From Meiothermus luteus (GTDB lineage: Bacteria > Deinococcota > Deinococci > Deinococcales > Thermaceae), in the NCBI RefSeq assembly GCF_003574085.1, contig NZ_QWKZ01000023.1, forward strand, positions 1 through 32,761: a stretch of 32,761 nt of DNA, written 5' to 3'. Positions 1-6,209 of this stretch are shown piece by piece. Under the pieces are notes generated by a model. That model was given only the letters and a program-made list of their open reading frames with translations, did not search any database and had not been told where the DNA came from. The translations under genes were made by a program, and so were the position numbers. Within the stretch, counting starts at the first letter, position 1; each line of letters begins with the position of its first letter.

Positions 1-1033
1 CCCCGAGGGAGGCGAAGACCTGGTAGACCCTTTCGGGGAGCGCCTGGATGGGAAGGGCCCGCACCTCGCGGATGATCCCCTCCCGGTCCTCCAGGAAGTA
101 GCTCTGCCCCTGGAGGGCCCCGGACCAGCGGGTTTCCACCTCGCCCAGGGCAATGCGCGCCAAGGCCAGCTCCACCGCCTTGCGGTATGGGATGGGGGTC
201 ACCTCGGGGAAGAGGGCTTGGGCCTTGGCGGTGTCCGCCACCAAGGGGTGGAGGATGCCCTCCACCAGGGGCAGGGCCAGGCGGTTCGGGATGGGGGTCA
301 CGAGCCCCACCCAGAGGGCGGCAAGCCTTGGGGCCAAGACGGGCACGGACAGGATGAGGCGCTTTAGGCCCCGCACCTCGGCGTAGGTTTCCATCATGGC
401 CTTGAAGGTGAGGGGCGGGGCCCCGACCTCCACCACCCCCGAAGGCCCCCGCTCCAGGGCCAGGAGGAGGTAGGCCAGGATGTCCCGGATGGCGATGGGG
501 GAGACGGGGTTCAGGATCCACCGGGGGGCCACCATCACCGGGAGACGCTCCGTGAGGTAGCGGACCATCTCAAAGCTCGCCGAGCCCGAGCCCACGATGG
601 GGCCGGCGCGGAACTCCGTGGTGGGCACCGCCCTCCTCAAGATCTCTCCCACCCGGGCCCGGCTCGCCAGGTGGGGAGAGGGCCTTCCCGTTCGGGGCAG
701 GAGCCCCCCCAGGTAGATGGCGTGGGGGAGGCCCACCCGCTGGGCGGCTCGGGCGAAGGCCTGGGCTTGGCGCTCCTCCGCCTCCTGGAAGCGGGCCGCG
801 GAGAGCATGGCGTGGACCAAGTAGTAAGCGGCCTCTACTCCCTCCAGGGCCCGAAGGAGGGCTTCCTCGTCCTCGAGGCTCCCCTCCACCACCTCCACCT
901 GCCCCGCCCAGGGGCGGCCCCCCAGGCGGCGGGCGTCCCGCACCAAGACCCGGACGCGGTGGCCCCTTTCCAAAAGCCGGGGCACGAGCCTCCCCCCCAC
1001 ATACCCCGTGGCCCCGGTGACCAGGACGCGCAT
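1..1033 (-). CDS. NAD(P)-binding epimerase-like protein (atypical SDR), C-terminus cut by window edge
   Basis: The reading frame opens at ATG 1033 and has no stop before the window edge, so about 344 residues are visible and the C-terminus is missing. The N-terminus begins MRVLVTGATGYVGG, the GxxGxxG Rossmann nucleotide-binding motif at residues 7-13 of NmrA/YbjT-like atypical short-chain dehydrogenases. The next segments (VLVRD, VEGSLED, YYLVHAM) also fit that family. Relatives usually carry an extra DUF2867-like C-terminal region; the visible part beyond residue 280 is consistent with its beginning. Substrate and reaction are not known. There is no Shine-Dalgarno sequence. A TAGGCT -10 box ends 6 nt before the ATG, so the transcript is probably leaderless. 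Two 19-bp direct repeats lie just upstream. Codon third positions look even more GC-rich than in the neighbouring Rieske gene. Confidence 0.8.
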   Translation of the reverse strand, partial: MRVLVTGATGYVGGRLVPRLLERGHRVRVLVRDARRLGGRPWAGQVEVVEGSLEDEEALLRALEGVEAAYYLVHAMLSAARFQEAEERQAQAFARAAQRVGLPHAIYLGGLLPRTGRPSPHLASRARVGEILRRAVPTTEFRAGPIVGSGSASFEMVRYLTERLPVMVAPRWILNPVSPIAIRDILAYLLLALERGPSGVVEVGAPPLTFKAMMETYAEVRGLKRLILSVPVLAPRLAALWVGLVTPIPNRLALPLVEGILHPLVADTAKAQALFPEVTPIPYRKAVELALARIALGEVETRWSGALQGQSYFLEDREGIIREVRALPIQALPERVYQVFASLG

Positions 1034-1039
1034 GACCCA

Positions 1040-1045
1040 AGCCTA
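1040..1045 (-). promoter_or_regulatory. -10 box of a leaderless promoter for the epimerase-like gene
   Basis: The minus strand reads TAGGCT here, followed by 6 nt and then ATG at 1033. The position fits a leaderless Thermaceae promoter. No good -35 hexamer is seen at the expected distance, so activation or weak expression is possible. Confidence 0.4.
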
Positions 1046-1090
1046 AGGGGGGGCTAGGGAAAAGCTTTGTAGCCTAAGGAAAGGCTAGGG
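1041..1090. repeat. Pair of 19-bp direct repeats upstream of the epimerase-like gene
   Basis: Positions 1041-1059 and 1072-1090 are two copies of GCCTAAGG-NNN-GGCTAGGG. They differ only in the central three bases (GGG versus AAA). The copies are offset by 31 bp, about three helical turns, and the proximal copy overlaps the candidate -10 box of the gene starting at 1033. This geometry would suit a dimeric or tandem regulator bound on one DNA face. The regulator is unknown. Confidence 0.6.
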
Positions 1091-1094
1091 CTTT

Positions 1095-2183
1095 TTAGGA
1101 AAGCGCCTCCGCGAGCAGCCGGTGAAAGTGGTGCACCCCCTGCTCCCGCTTCACGCTGAAGCGGCCCTGGTGGTAGAAGCGCGACTTAATCCCCTTCTGC
1201 ACCGCTTCCACCACCACCTCGTCCTCGCGCTCTACCCGGTCGAGGGCAGCCCCGGCTCCCGCCTCGAGCTTGCTTGCATCCCAAACATAGGGCAGAAACG
1301 AAACCTTGGTCAGCTCCGGCCCCAAAGGGCGCACCACGTTGACCGAGAGGCCCCAAGGGTAAAAGTTCAGCATCAGGTTGGGAAACACCCAGTAGTAGTA
1401 GGCCGCAATGCGCTTGCCGTAGTCGGGCGAGTCCTTGGGCAGCTCAAAGCAGGGCTCGCCGGGGGCCGCGACGCCCAGCTGCAGGTTGCACCAGTCGTAA
1501 ATTTCGGTGGTGTAGCTGCCGTAGTCAATGGCCGTGTTCAGCGAGGCGTGGATGTAGGGGATGTGGAAGCCCTCGAGGTAGTTGTCGCAATAAAGCGCCC
1601 AGTGGGCCCGCACCAGGTAGTCGCGGGCCCGGGCCGGTTCAAAGTAGAACTGCCGGAAGGGCATCCAGCCCACCCGCGCCTCTATGGGCTTCAGCACCTC
1701 CTCCAGGGGAACGGCAGGGTTCAGGCTGGCAAAGAGGAACTTCCCCTCCCCCCAGGTCGCAAAGGCCACTTTGGGCAGGTCGTCCTTGGGGCTGGGGAAG
1801 CCCTGCACCCCTTCGAACTCCGGCATGGCCTGAAAGCAGCCGTCCAGGCCAAAGCGCCGCCCGTGGTAGCGGCAGCGCAGATAGCGGGCGTTGCCGCCGC
1901 TCTCGGCCACCAGCATCCCCCGGTGGGTGCAGACGTTGGAGAGAAGGTGCAGCCGGTCGTCAAAGTCGCGGGTCAGCACCAAGGGCTCGTCCAAACAGCC
2001 CTCGAGCAAGGTAAAGGGCTTGACCGTACCGGGGGCCTTCAGGTCGTCGGTGTCGCCTACCCACTGCCAACTCCGGGCAAAGACCTTCTCCTTGGCGGCC
2101 TCGTAGAGGGCCGGGTCTTTGTAGAAGCTAGCCGGCAGGGTGGAGGCCTGGGCGATGTCGGGGTGAACCTCGAGCTCTCTCAT
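1095..2183 (-). CDS. Rieske [2Fe-2S] aromatic ring-hydroxylating oxygenase, alpha subunit
   Basis: A 362-residue protein with both hallmarks of the Rieske non-heme iron oxygenase alpha subunits. The Rieske cluster ligands are C85-x-H87 and C104-x2-H107 (CTH ... CRYH). The mononuclear iron site is the NYLEGFHIPYIH segment, with H207 and H212 as the facial-triad histidines. Such enzymes hydroxylate aromatic rings or demethylate quaternary amines using electrons from a separate reductase; which substrate applies here cannot be read from the sequence. The open frame continues upstream to a TTG at 2276. ATG 2183 is preferred because GGGAGGG precedes it at proper spacing and the family N-terminus begins close to it. 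No ferredoxin or reductase gene is adjacent. The gene lies downstream of the DUF4384-like gene on the same strand, 169 bp away, so it probably has its own promoter. Confidence 0.9.
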   Translation of the reverse strand: MRELEVHPDIAQASTLPASFYKDPALYEAAKEKVFARSWQWVGDTDDLKAPGTVKPFTLLEGCLDEPLVLTRDFDDRLHLLSNVCTHRGMLVAESGGNARYLRCRYHGRRFGLDGCFQAMPEFEGVQGFPSPKDDLPKVAFATWGEGKFLFASLNPAVPLEEVLKPIEARVGWMPFRQFYFEPARARDYLVRAHWALYCDNYLEGFHIPYIHASLNTAIDYGSYTTEIYDWCNLQLGVAAPGEPCFELPKDSPDYGKRIAAYYYWVFPNLMLNFYPWGLSVNVVRPLGPELTKVSFLPYVWDASKLEAGAGAALDRVEREDEVVVEAVQKGIKSRFYHQGRFSVKREQGVHHFHRLLAEALS

Positions 2184-2323
2184 GACTCCCTCCCACAAAA
2201 AATTGGCGCAGCCAGAGCCTGACCGCACCACGCAGGAGCGTACTTCACTTACCAGCAGCCACGATAGCCTGGGCAAAGCGCAGGGGCCTAGTTTGCGCTA
2301 CGGGCCAGAGGGGCACGACCACC

Positions 2324-2329
2324 ATTCTA
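2324..2329 (-). promoter_or_regulatory. Candidate -10 box upstream of the Rieske oxygenase gene
   Basis: The minus strand reads TAGAAT, five of six matches to TATAAT, inside the 169-bp gap between the DUF4384-like gene and the Rieske gene. It would give a 5' leader of about 135 nt. No clear -35 box is present. Just upstream lies a GC palindrome, GCCCCCGCGGGGGC at 2334-2347, which could be part of a terminator for the preceding gene but has no loop and no T-run. Confidence 0.3.
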
Positions 2330-2352
2330 CCAGGCCCCCGCGGGGGCGGGCT

Positions 2353-3147
2353 TTACCTGCCCCACTCCAGCCGCACCACCAGCTCCCCGCCCCTTGGACC
2401 CACGCTCACCTCGAGCCTATCCTCCCCCCGGCGGTACTCCGCCCGGTAGGCCAGGCTCTTCTTGTCCCCTTTGGAGCGGAAGCTCACCTTCACCCAGCCC
2501 TTGGAGAGAAGGTCCCTGTGGTAGTGGCTAAAGACCTGCTCCACATCGCCCCCCCGGTAGGCCACCCGATACTCGGTCTCCTTCCGGTCCTCCCAAAGCA
2601 CCGCGTAGCCCGGCAGGGGCGGGATGAAAAAGAGAGGAGGTTTGAGGGCCGCCACAGGGGGCTGCACCTGGTAGCGCACCGCGCTGCTCACCCAGTCGCG
2701 CTCGGGCAGCAAAACAGACCCCCCGCCCGCCGCCCGCAGCCGCCCAATCTCAGCGAGCTGGGCGGGCGAGAGGGGCCGGCGGCTGGCCACCGCGAATACC
2801 TGGGCCACCCCGGCGGGGCCGCCCAGGGTAAACTCATAGCGGGCCCCCGGCTCGGGGAAGGTCCGGGTTTCACCCGCCCGCAGGTAATTCTCCGAAGAGA
2901 AGGCGTTGGGCAGAATCAAGCCAACCTGGCCGTCGGCACCGAGGTTGAAGAGGTAGATGTAGACGTCCCGGTTGGCTTGGGCGTAAATGCGAATCCTGTC
3001 CCCAAAGGAGTAAGTCGCGGGGTCGCGGTCAAGCCAAAGCCGCAGCTCGAGCCCAGGAGGCACGGGGCTCACCAAAATCCCCTGGGGGCTCAGCGGCGCT
3101 GCGAAGGCTAAAGAAACCAGGCTCCCTAAGGCTACCAAACGTTTCAT
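2353..3147 (-). CDS. Secreted DUF4384-like protein
   Basis: A 264-residue protein beginning with a signal peptide (MKRLVALGSLVSLAFAAPLS; cleavage probably near residue 16). The segment from about residue 35 to 130 (LRLWLDRDPATYSFGDRIRI, then NRDVYIYLFNLGADGQV and LILPNAF) resembles the DUF4384 fold found in exported bacterial proteins, sometimes attached to kinases or peptidases. The C-terminal third (about 165-264) contains a second, unrecognised region rich in charged residues. The start ATG at 3147 is supported by AGGAGG 6-7 nt upstream. No enzymatic motif is visible. The role is unknown, and an envelope-associated sensor or adaptor is only a guess. It precedes the Rieske gene but shows no functional link to it. 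Confidence 0.75.
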   Translation of the reverse strand: MKRLVALGSLVSLAFAAPLSPQGILVSPVPPGLELRLWLDRDPATYSFGDRIRIYAQANRDVYIYLFNLGADGQVGLILPNAFSSENYLRAGETRTFPEPGARYEFTLGGPAGVAQVFAVASRRPLSPAQLAEIGRLRAAGGGSVLLPERDWVSSAVRYQVQPPVAALKPPLFFIPPLPGYAVLWEDRKETEYRVAYRGGDVEQVFSHYHRDLLSKGWVKVSFRSKGDKKSLAYRAEYRRGEDRLEVSVGPRGGELVVRLEWGR

Positions 3148-3283
3148 GGTTCCTCCTGGGTTCCAGGCTAGGGGGAAAGCCCGCCCCCACCATGAAACCC
3201 ACGTCAGGGGAGCTTAACCCTGGCCTTGAGCGCTCCTTTACGTTGCACCTCCCGCAGGGCTGGCCCCTCGAGGGGCTCTTTCT

Positions 3284-3289
3284 TATGAT
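3284..3289 (+). promoter_or_regulatory. -10 box of a leaderless promoter for the acyltransferase gene
   Basis: TATGAT lies 8 nt before ATG 3298, and there is no Shine-Dalgarno sequence between them. The placement matches the leaderless pattern seen repeatedly in this window. The -35 region is not recognisable. Confidence 0.45.
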
Positions 3290-3297
3290 GAGATGCC

Positions 3298-3939
3298 ATG
3301 TACGCCTATGGCCTTAGCGTCTACAGGGTTTGCAAGGTTCTGGCCACCTTCCTGCTCAAGGTGCTGTTCGGCTTCCGGGTGGAGGGGGCCGAGAAAATTC
3401 CCAAAGAAGGCCCGGTCATCCTGGCCTCCAACCACATGTCCTTCCTAGACCCGGTGGTGATGGGCGTGGCCTGCCCACGGGTGGTAAGCTACATGTCGCG
3501 CGACGATCTGTTCAGGTACCCCATCCTGCGCTGGTTGCTGCCCCGGCTGTACGTGATACCCGTGGCCAGGGGGGCAGGCGACCTGGCCGCCATTAAAGCA
3601 GCCATCCGCACTTTGCAAAACGGCATGGTCTTCGGCATCTTCCCCGAAGGACGGCGCAGCCGCACCGGCTACATTGAGCCTTTCAAAACCGGCACCGCAG
3701 CCATCGCCCTGCGCACCGGCGCCCCCATCGTCCCGGCCGCCATCATCGGAAGCGACAAGGCCTGGCCGGTGGGCAAAGGGCCGCGCCTTCGCCGGCCCAT
3801 CCGGGTTGTGTTCGGCGATCCCATAGCGGTATCCCCAGGAAAGACCGATCACCAAAGCCTAGAAGCCCTTACTCAGCAGCTCGAGGCTGCCGTAACCGCC
3901 CTTCTCCCCCCCGAGTATCACAGGAAGCCCACCATTTAG
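3298..3939 (+). CDS. plsC: 1-acyl-sn-glycerol-3-phosphate acyltransferase (PlsC family)
   Basis: A 213-residue protein of the PlsC/LPLAT family, which transfers an acyl chain to lysophosphatidic acid to make phosphatidic acid at the inner face of the membrane. The catalytic HxxxxD motif is H46-MSFL-D51 (within SNHMSFLDP), and the acyl-acceptor binding motif FPEGRR is at 115-120. The hydrophobic N-terminal stretch around residues 10-27 may associate with the membrane. Length is typical for a short bacterial PlsC. The start at 3298 lacks a Shine-Dalgarno sequence but sits 8 nt after a TATGAT box, consistent with a leaderless message. It stands alone, divergent from the DUF4384-like gene and 107 bp ahead of hup. 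Other LPLAT family members, such as ornithine-lipid acyltransferases, cannot be excluded. Confidence 0.88.
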   Translation: MYAYGLSVYRVCKVLATFLLKVLFGFRVEGAEKIPKEGPVILASNHMSFLDPVVMGVACPRVVSYMSRDDLFRYPILRWLLPRLYVIPVARGAGDLAAIKAAIRTLQNGMVFGIFPEGRRSRTGYIEPFKTGTAAIALRTGAPIVPAAIIGSDKAWPVGKGPRLRRPIRVVFGDPIAVSPGKTDHQSLEALTQQLEAAVTALLPPEYHRKPTI

Positions 3940-3983
3940 GTATTCTGTTTTTAGCAGAAAAGGCTTCCTTTTCGCCCTGGCGC

Positions 3984-4013
3984 TTGCAATTCTACACTAA
4001 GCTGTGATAGACT
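3984..4013 (+). promoter_or_regulatory. Promoter of the HU gene
   Basis: A TTGCAA -35 box (3984-3989), an 18-bp spacer and a TAGACT -10 box (4008-4013) are seen, with TGTGA in the extended -10 position. The gene then has a leader of about 25-30 nt containing a strong AAGGAGGT ribosome binding site at 4033-4040. Confidence 0.6.
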
Positions 4014-4046
4014 CCGTGCTGAAGGGAAAACAAAGGAGGTAATGCT

Positions 4047-4349
4047 ATGGCAAAAGCTGGAGCAAGGAAAACCAAGACCAAAGCGGACCTGATAGACCAG
4101 GTGGCCGCCGCAGCCGGTTTGAAGAAGAAGGACGCCAAAGCTGCCGTAGATGCCTTCTTGAGCAAAGTTGAAGACGCCCTCAAGTCTGGCAGCAAGGTGC
4201 AGCTCACCGGCTTTGGCACCTTTGAAGTGCGCAGCCGCAAGGCCCGCACGGGGGTCAAGCCCGGCACCACCCAAAAGATCAAAATCCCCGCTTCCAAGTA
4301 CCCCGCCTTCAAACCGGGCAAAGCCCTGAAGGAAGCGGTCAAGAAGTAG
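4047..4349 (+). CDS. hup: DNA-binding protein HU
   Basis: A 100-residue HU/IHF-family nucleoid protein, slightly longer than the usual 90-95 residues because of a lysine-rich N-terminal extension ([17 protein letters not shown]). The core shows the typical helices ([27 protein letters not shown]), the family signature [20 protein letters not shown] (about 63-82) and the DNA-intercalating arm and C-terminal segment ([20 protein letters not shown]). HU binds DNA non-specifically, bends it and compacts the nucleoid. The start is fixed by AAGGAGGT 6 nt upstream. The gene is a single transcription unit with its own promoter (3984-4013) and an intrinsic terminator (4371-4398), as expected for an abundant protein. 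Confidence 0.97.
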   Translation: MAKAGARKTKTKADLIDQVAAAAGLKKKDAKAAVDAFLSKVEDALKSGSKVQLTGFGTFEVRSRKARTGVKPGTTQKIKIPASKYPAFKPGKALKEAVKK

Positions 4350-4370
4350 GCATCCCGTCCCTTCCAATAG

Positions 4371-4398
4371 AGGAGGCCTTGGCCTCCTTTATTGCTTT
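4371..4398 (+). terminator. Rho-independent terminator after the HU gene
   Basis: The stem AGGAGGCC (4371-4378) pairs with GGCCTCCT (4381-4388). It is followed by the T-rich tail TTATTGCTTT. It begins 22 nt after the hup stop codon. Confidence 0.8.
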
Positions 4399-4422
4399 GG
4401 CCAAGAAGGCGCCCAGCTTGGT

Positions 4423-4428
4423 TAGGAT
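4423..4428 (+). promoter_or_regulatory. -10 box of a leaderless promoter for the SDR gene
   Basis: TAGGAT ends 6 nt before ATG 4435, and no ribosome binding site is present. It follows directly after the hup terminator, so the SDR gene needs its own promoter. Confidence 0.5.
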
Positions 4429-4434
4429 AGGGCC

Positions 4435-5199
4435 ATGTTTCAAGGCAAGGTGGTGCTGGTCACCGGGGCGGCGCGGGGCTTAGGCCGGGTCATCGCAGAA
4501 GCCTTTGCACGAGAGAAGGCCCTGCTGGTGCTTTGCGATGTGCGGCCGGAGGGTCTGGAAGTGGCCAAGCGGTTGGGGGGCTTGTTCGTCTACGCCGACC
4601 TGGCCCTGCCTGGCCACCGCGAGCGGCTGGTAGAGCAAGCCGTCAAGCAGTGGGGAGGGGTAGACGTGCTGGTCAACAACGCCGCCATAGCCCCGCCCGG
4701 CTCAGCCCTCAAGGTGAGCCTCGAGGAGTGGCAGCGGGCCCTGGAGGTGAACCTGACCGCCCCCATGCACCTCTCGGCCCTGGCCGCGCGGGAGATGGCC
4801 CGGAAGGGCGGAGGGGCCATCGTGAACATCGCTAGCGTACAGGGGCTCTTCGCCGAGCAAAACAACGCCGCCTACAACGCCTCCAAGGGCGGCTTGGTCA
4901 ACCTCACCCGCTCTTTGGCCCTTGACCTAGCTCCCCTGCACATCCGGGTCAACGCGGTGGCCCCCGGTGCAATCGCCACCGAGGCGGTGTTGGAGGCTAT
5001 TCAGATGTCCACCCACCCCGAACTCACCCGCCAAGACTGGGAAGACCTGCACGCCCTGCGCCGCCTAGGGCGGCCCGAAGAGGTCGCTGAGGCAGTGCTG
5101 TTCTTGGCCTCGGAGAAGGCCAGTTTCATTACCGGGGCCATCCTCCCGGTGGATGGGGGCATGACCGCCAGCTTCATGATGGCCGGGCGGCCGGTCTAG
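4435..5199 (+). CDS. SDR family NAD(P)-dependent oxidoreductase
   Basis: A 254-residue classical short-chain dehydrogenase/reductase. The coenzyme motif TGAARGLG is at 10-17 and NNAA at 81-84. The catalytic tetrad reads N106, S134, Y147 and K151 (YNASK), and the C-terminal PVDGGM motif is present. CDVRPEG after the second beta strand has Asp36, which usually indicates NAD rather than NADP preference. The substrate is unknown. FabG-like 3-oxoacyl reductases, glucose or sorbitol dehydrogenases and 3-hydroxyacyl dehydrogenases all share these features. The next operon, 140 bp downstream and separately promoted, activates organic acids with CoA, so a role in acyl metabolism is possible but unproven. 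The start is leaderless, after the TAGGAT box at 4423. Confidence 0.9.
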   Translation: MFQGKVVLVTGAARGLGRVIAEAFAREKALLVLCDVRPEGLEVAKRLGGLFVYADLALPGHRERLVEQAVKQWGGVDVLVNNAAIAPPGSALKVSLEEWQRALEVNLTAPMHLSALAAREMARKGGGAIVNIASVQGLFAEQNNAAYNASKGGLVNLTRSLALDLAPLHIRVNAVAPGAIATEAVLEAIQMSTHPELTRQDWEDLHALRRLGRPEEVAEAVLFLASEKASFITGAILPVDGGMTASFMMAGRPV

Positions 5200-5232
5200 G
5201 CTGCCGCGGGCCGGGCAACCGGAAGCAAAATG

Positions 5233-5267
5233 CAACGCTTTTTATCAAAAATCGCTACAAAGCGTTG
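5233..5267. promoter_or_regulatory. Inverted repeat overlapping the -35 box of the liv operon (candidate operator)
   Basis: CAACGCTTT (5233-5241) and AAAGCGTTG (5259-5267) are perfect 9-bp inverted arms separated by 17 bp. The right arm overlaps the TTGACA -35 box. A repressor bound here would block RNA polymerase. TetR-family regulators of CoA-ester catabolism are plausible candidates from what is known in Thermus, but no regulator gene is in this window. Confidence 0.55.
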
Positions 5268-5293
5268 ACATAGTTTCCAGGTGTCGCTATACT
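5265..5293 (+). promoter_or_regulatory. Strong promoter of the liv / acyl-CoA synthetase operon
   Basis: The -35 box TTGACA (5265-5270) is perfect, the spacer is exactly 17 bp, and the -10 box is TATACT (5288-5293). It drives livG, whose start is about 60 nt downstream. This is the most consensus-like promoter in the window. Confidence 0.85.
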
Positions 5294-5360
5294 TGGCCCC
5301 AACCAAACGCGTGTTAGGCCTACCCATTCGGGGTTTTTGGCAGTCTTACCAGGAGGCGCG

Positions 5361-6134
5361 GTGCAACTTCAGGTAGATAAGGTCACCCTAAGCTTTGGTG
5401 GCGTGCAGGCGCTGAGCCAGGTTTCGCTCGAGGTGGACAGGGGCGAGCTGGTTTCGGTAATAGGGCCCAACGGAGCGGGAAAAACCAGCCTTCTAAACTG
5501 CATCTCGGGCTTCTACCACCCTAGCTCTGGGAGGATCGTCTTTGAAGGCCACGACCTGACCCACGCCCCGCCCCACCTGGTCACCCGCTACGGGATTGCC
5601 CGGGCTTTCCAGAACATCGAGCTCTTCACCGGAATGACCGTGCTGGAGAACCTGATGATGGCCCGCCATATCTTCGGCCACTACAACCTGTGGGACAACC
5701 TCTGGTTCTATGGCCGGGCCCTTCGGGTTAGCGTAGAAAACCGCCGTATTTGTGAGGAAATCATTGACTTTATGGAGCTCGAGCCCTACCGCAAGACCCT
5801 GGTGGGCGACCTGCCCTACGGGGTGCGCAAACGGGTGGAGGTGGCTCGAGCCCTGGCCCTCTCCCCTAAGCTGCTGCTCCTGGACGAACCGATGGCAGGC
5901 ATGACCCTTGAAGAAAAGGAGGACATGGTGCGCTTCATCTTGGACATAAGGGCCGAGCGGGGCACCACCATCGTCCTCATTGAACACGACCTGGGGGTGG
6001 TGATGGACATCTCCGACCGCGTCTACGTCCTTGACTTCGGACAGGTCATCGCTTCGGGCCTCCCCGAAGAGGTCAGCCAAAATCCAAGGGTGCAGGAGGC
6101 CTACGTGGGGGTGGAGGTGGAACATGGGGCATAG
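5361..6134 (+). CDS. livG: Branched-chain-type ABC transporter ATP-binding protein (LivG)
   Basis: A 257-residue ATPase of the HAAT (branched-chain amino acid type) importers, energising the LivH/LivM permease from the cytoplasmic face. Walker A is GPNGAGKT at 35-42 and Walker B LLLLDEP has D175 and E176. The signature helix is the LivG-type variant DLPYGVRKRVEVARAL in place of LSGGQ. The frame is open to a TTG at 5337, but GTG 5361 is preferred: AGGAGG at 5351-5356 lies just upstream, and the family N-terminus (LQVDKVTLSFGG) begins right after it. It is the first gene of the operon, 68 bp after the promoter. Its neighbours suggest that the imported molecule is an acid to be activated with CoA, although LivG itself gives no substrate information. 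Confidence 0.93.
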   Translation: MQLQVDKVTLSFGGVQALSQVSLEVDRGELVSVIGPNGAGKTSLLNCISGFYHPSSGRIVFEGHDLTHAPPHLVTRYGIARAFQNIELFTGMTVLENLMMARHIFGHYNLWDNLWFYGRALRVSVENRRICEEIIDFMELEPYRKTLVGDLPYGVRKRVEVARALALSPKLLLLDEPMAGMTLEEKEDMVRFILDIRAERGTTIVLIEHDLGVVMDISDRVYVLDFGQVIASGLPEEVSQNPRVQEAYVGVEVEHGA

Positions 6135-6209
6135 ACCTCAGGCCACCTTAAAAACCAAACCGCAGGCCAGGAGCCACTACCGGCTCCGCCTTCAGGGGGT
6201 GGTCCCGTG

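Noticed and set aside
570-1040. Minus-strand frame of 156 codons near the left edge
   Set aside because: The protein is a low-complexity Gly/Pro/Arg string. The real gene in this region is the other minus-strand frame starting at 1033, which runs off the window.
1122-2222. Long open frame on the plus strand opposite the Rieske gene (366 codons)
   Set aside because: It is a mirror of the Rieske gene in high-GC DNA: composition is biased and it has no recognisable domain, while the minus strand has complete family motifs.
2184-2276. N-terminal extension of the Rieske protein to the TTG at 2276
   Set aside because: The added 31 residues have no family match, and a good GGGAGGG site precedes ATG 2183.
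3940-3965. Small hairpin TTCTG/CAGAA after the acyltransferase gene
   Set aside because: The stem is only 5 bp and AT-rich, with no T-tail on the plus strand; too weak to call a terminator in a thermophile.
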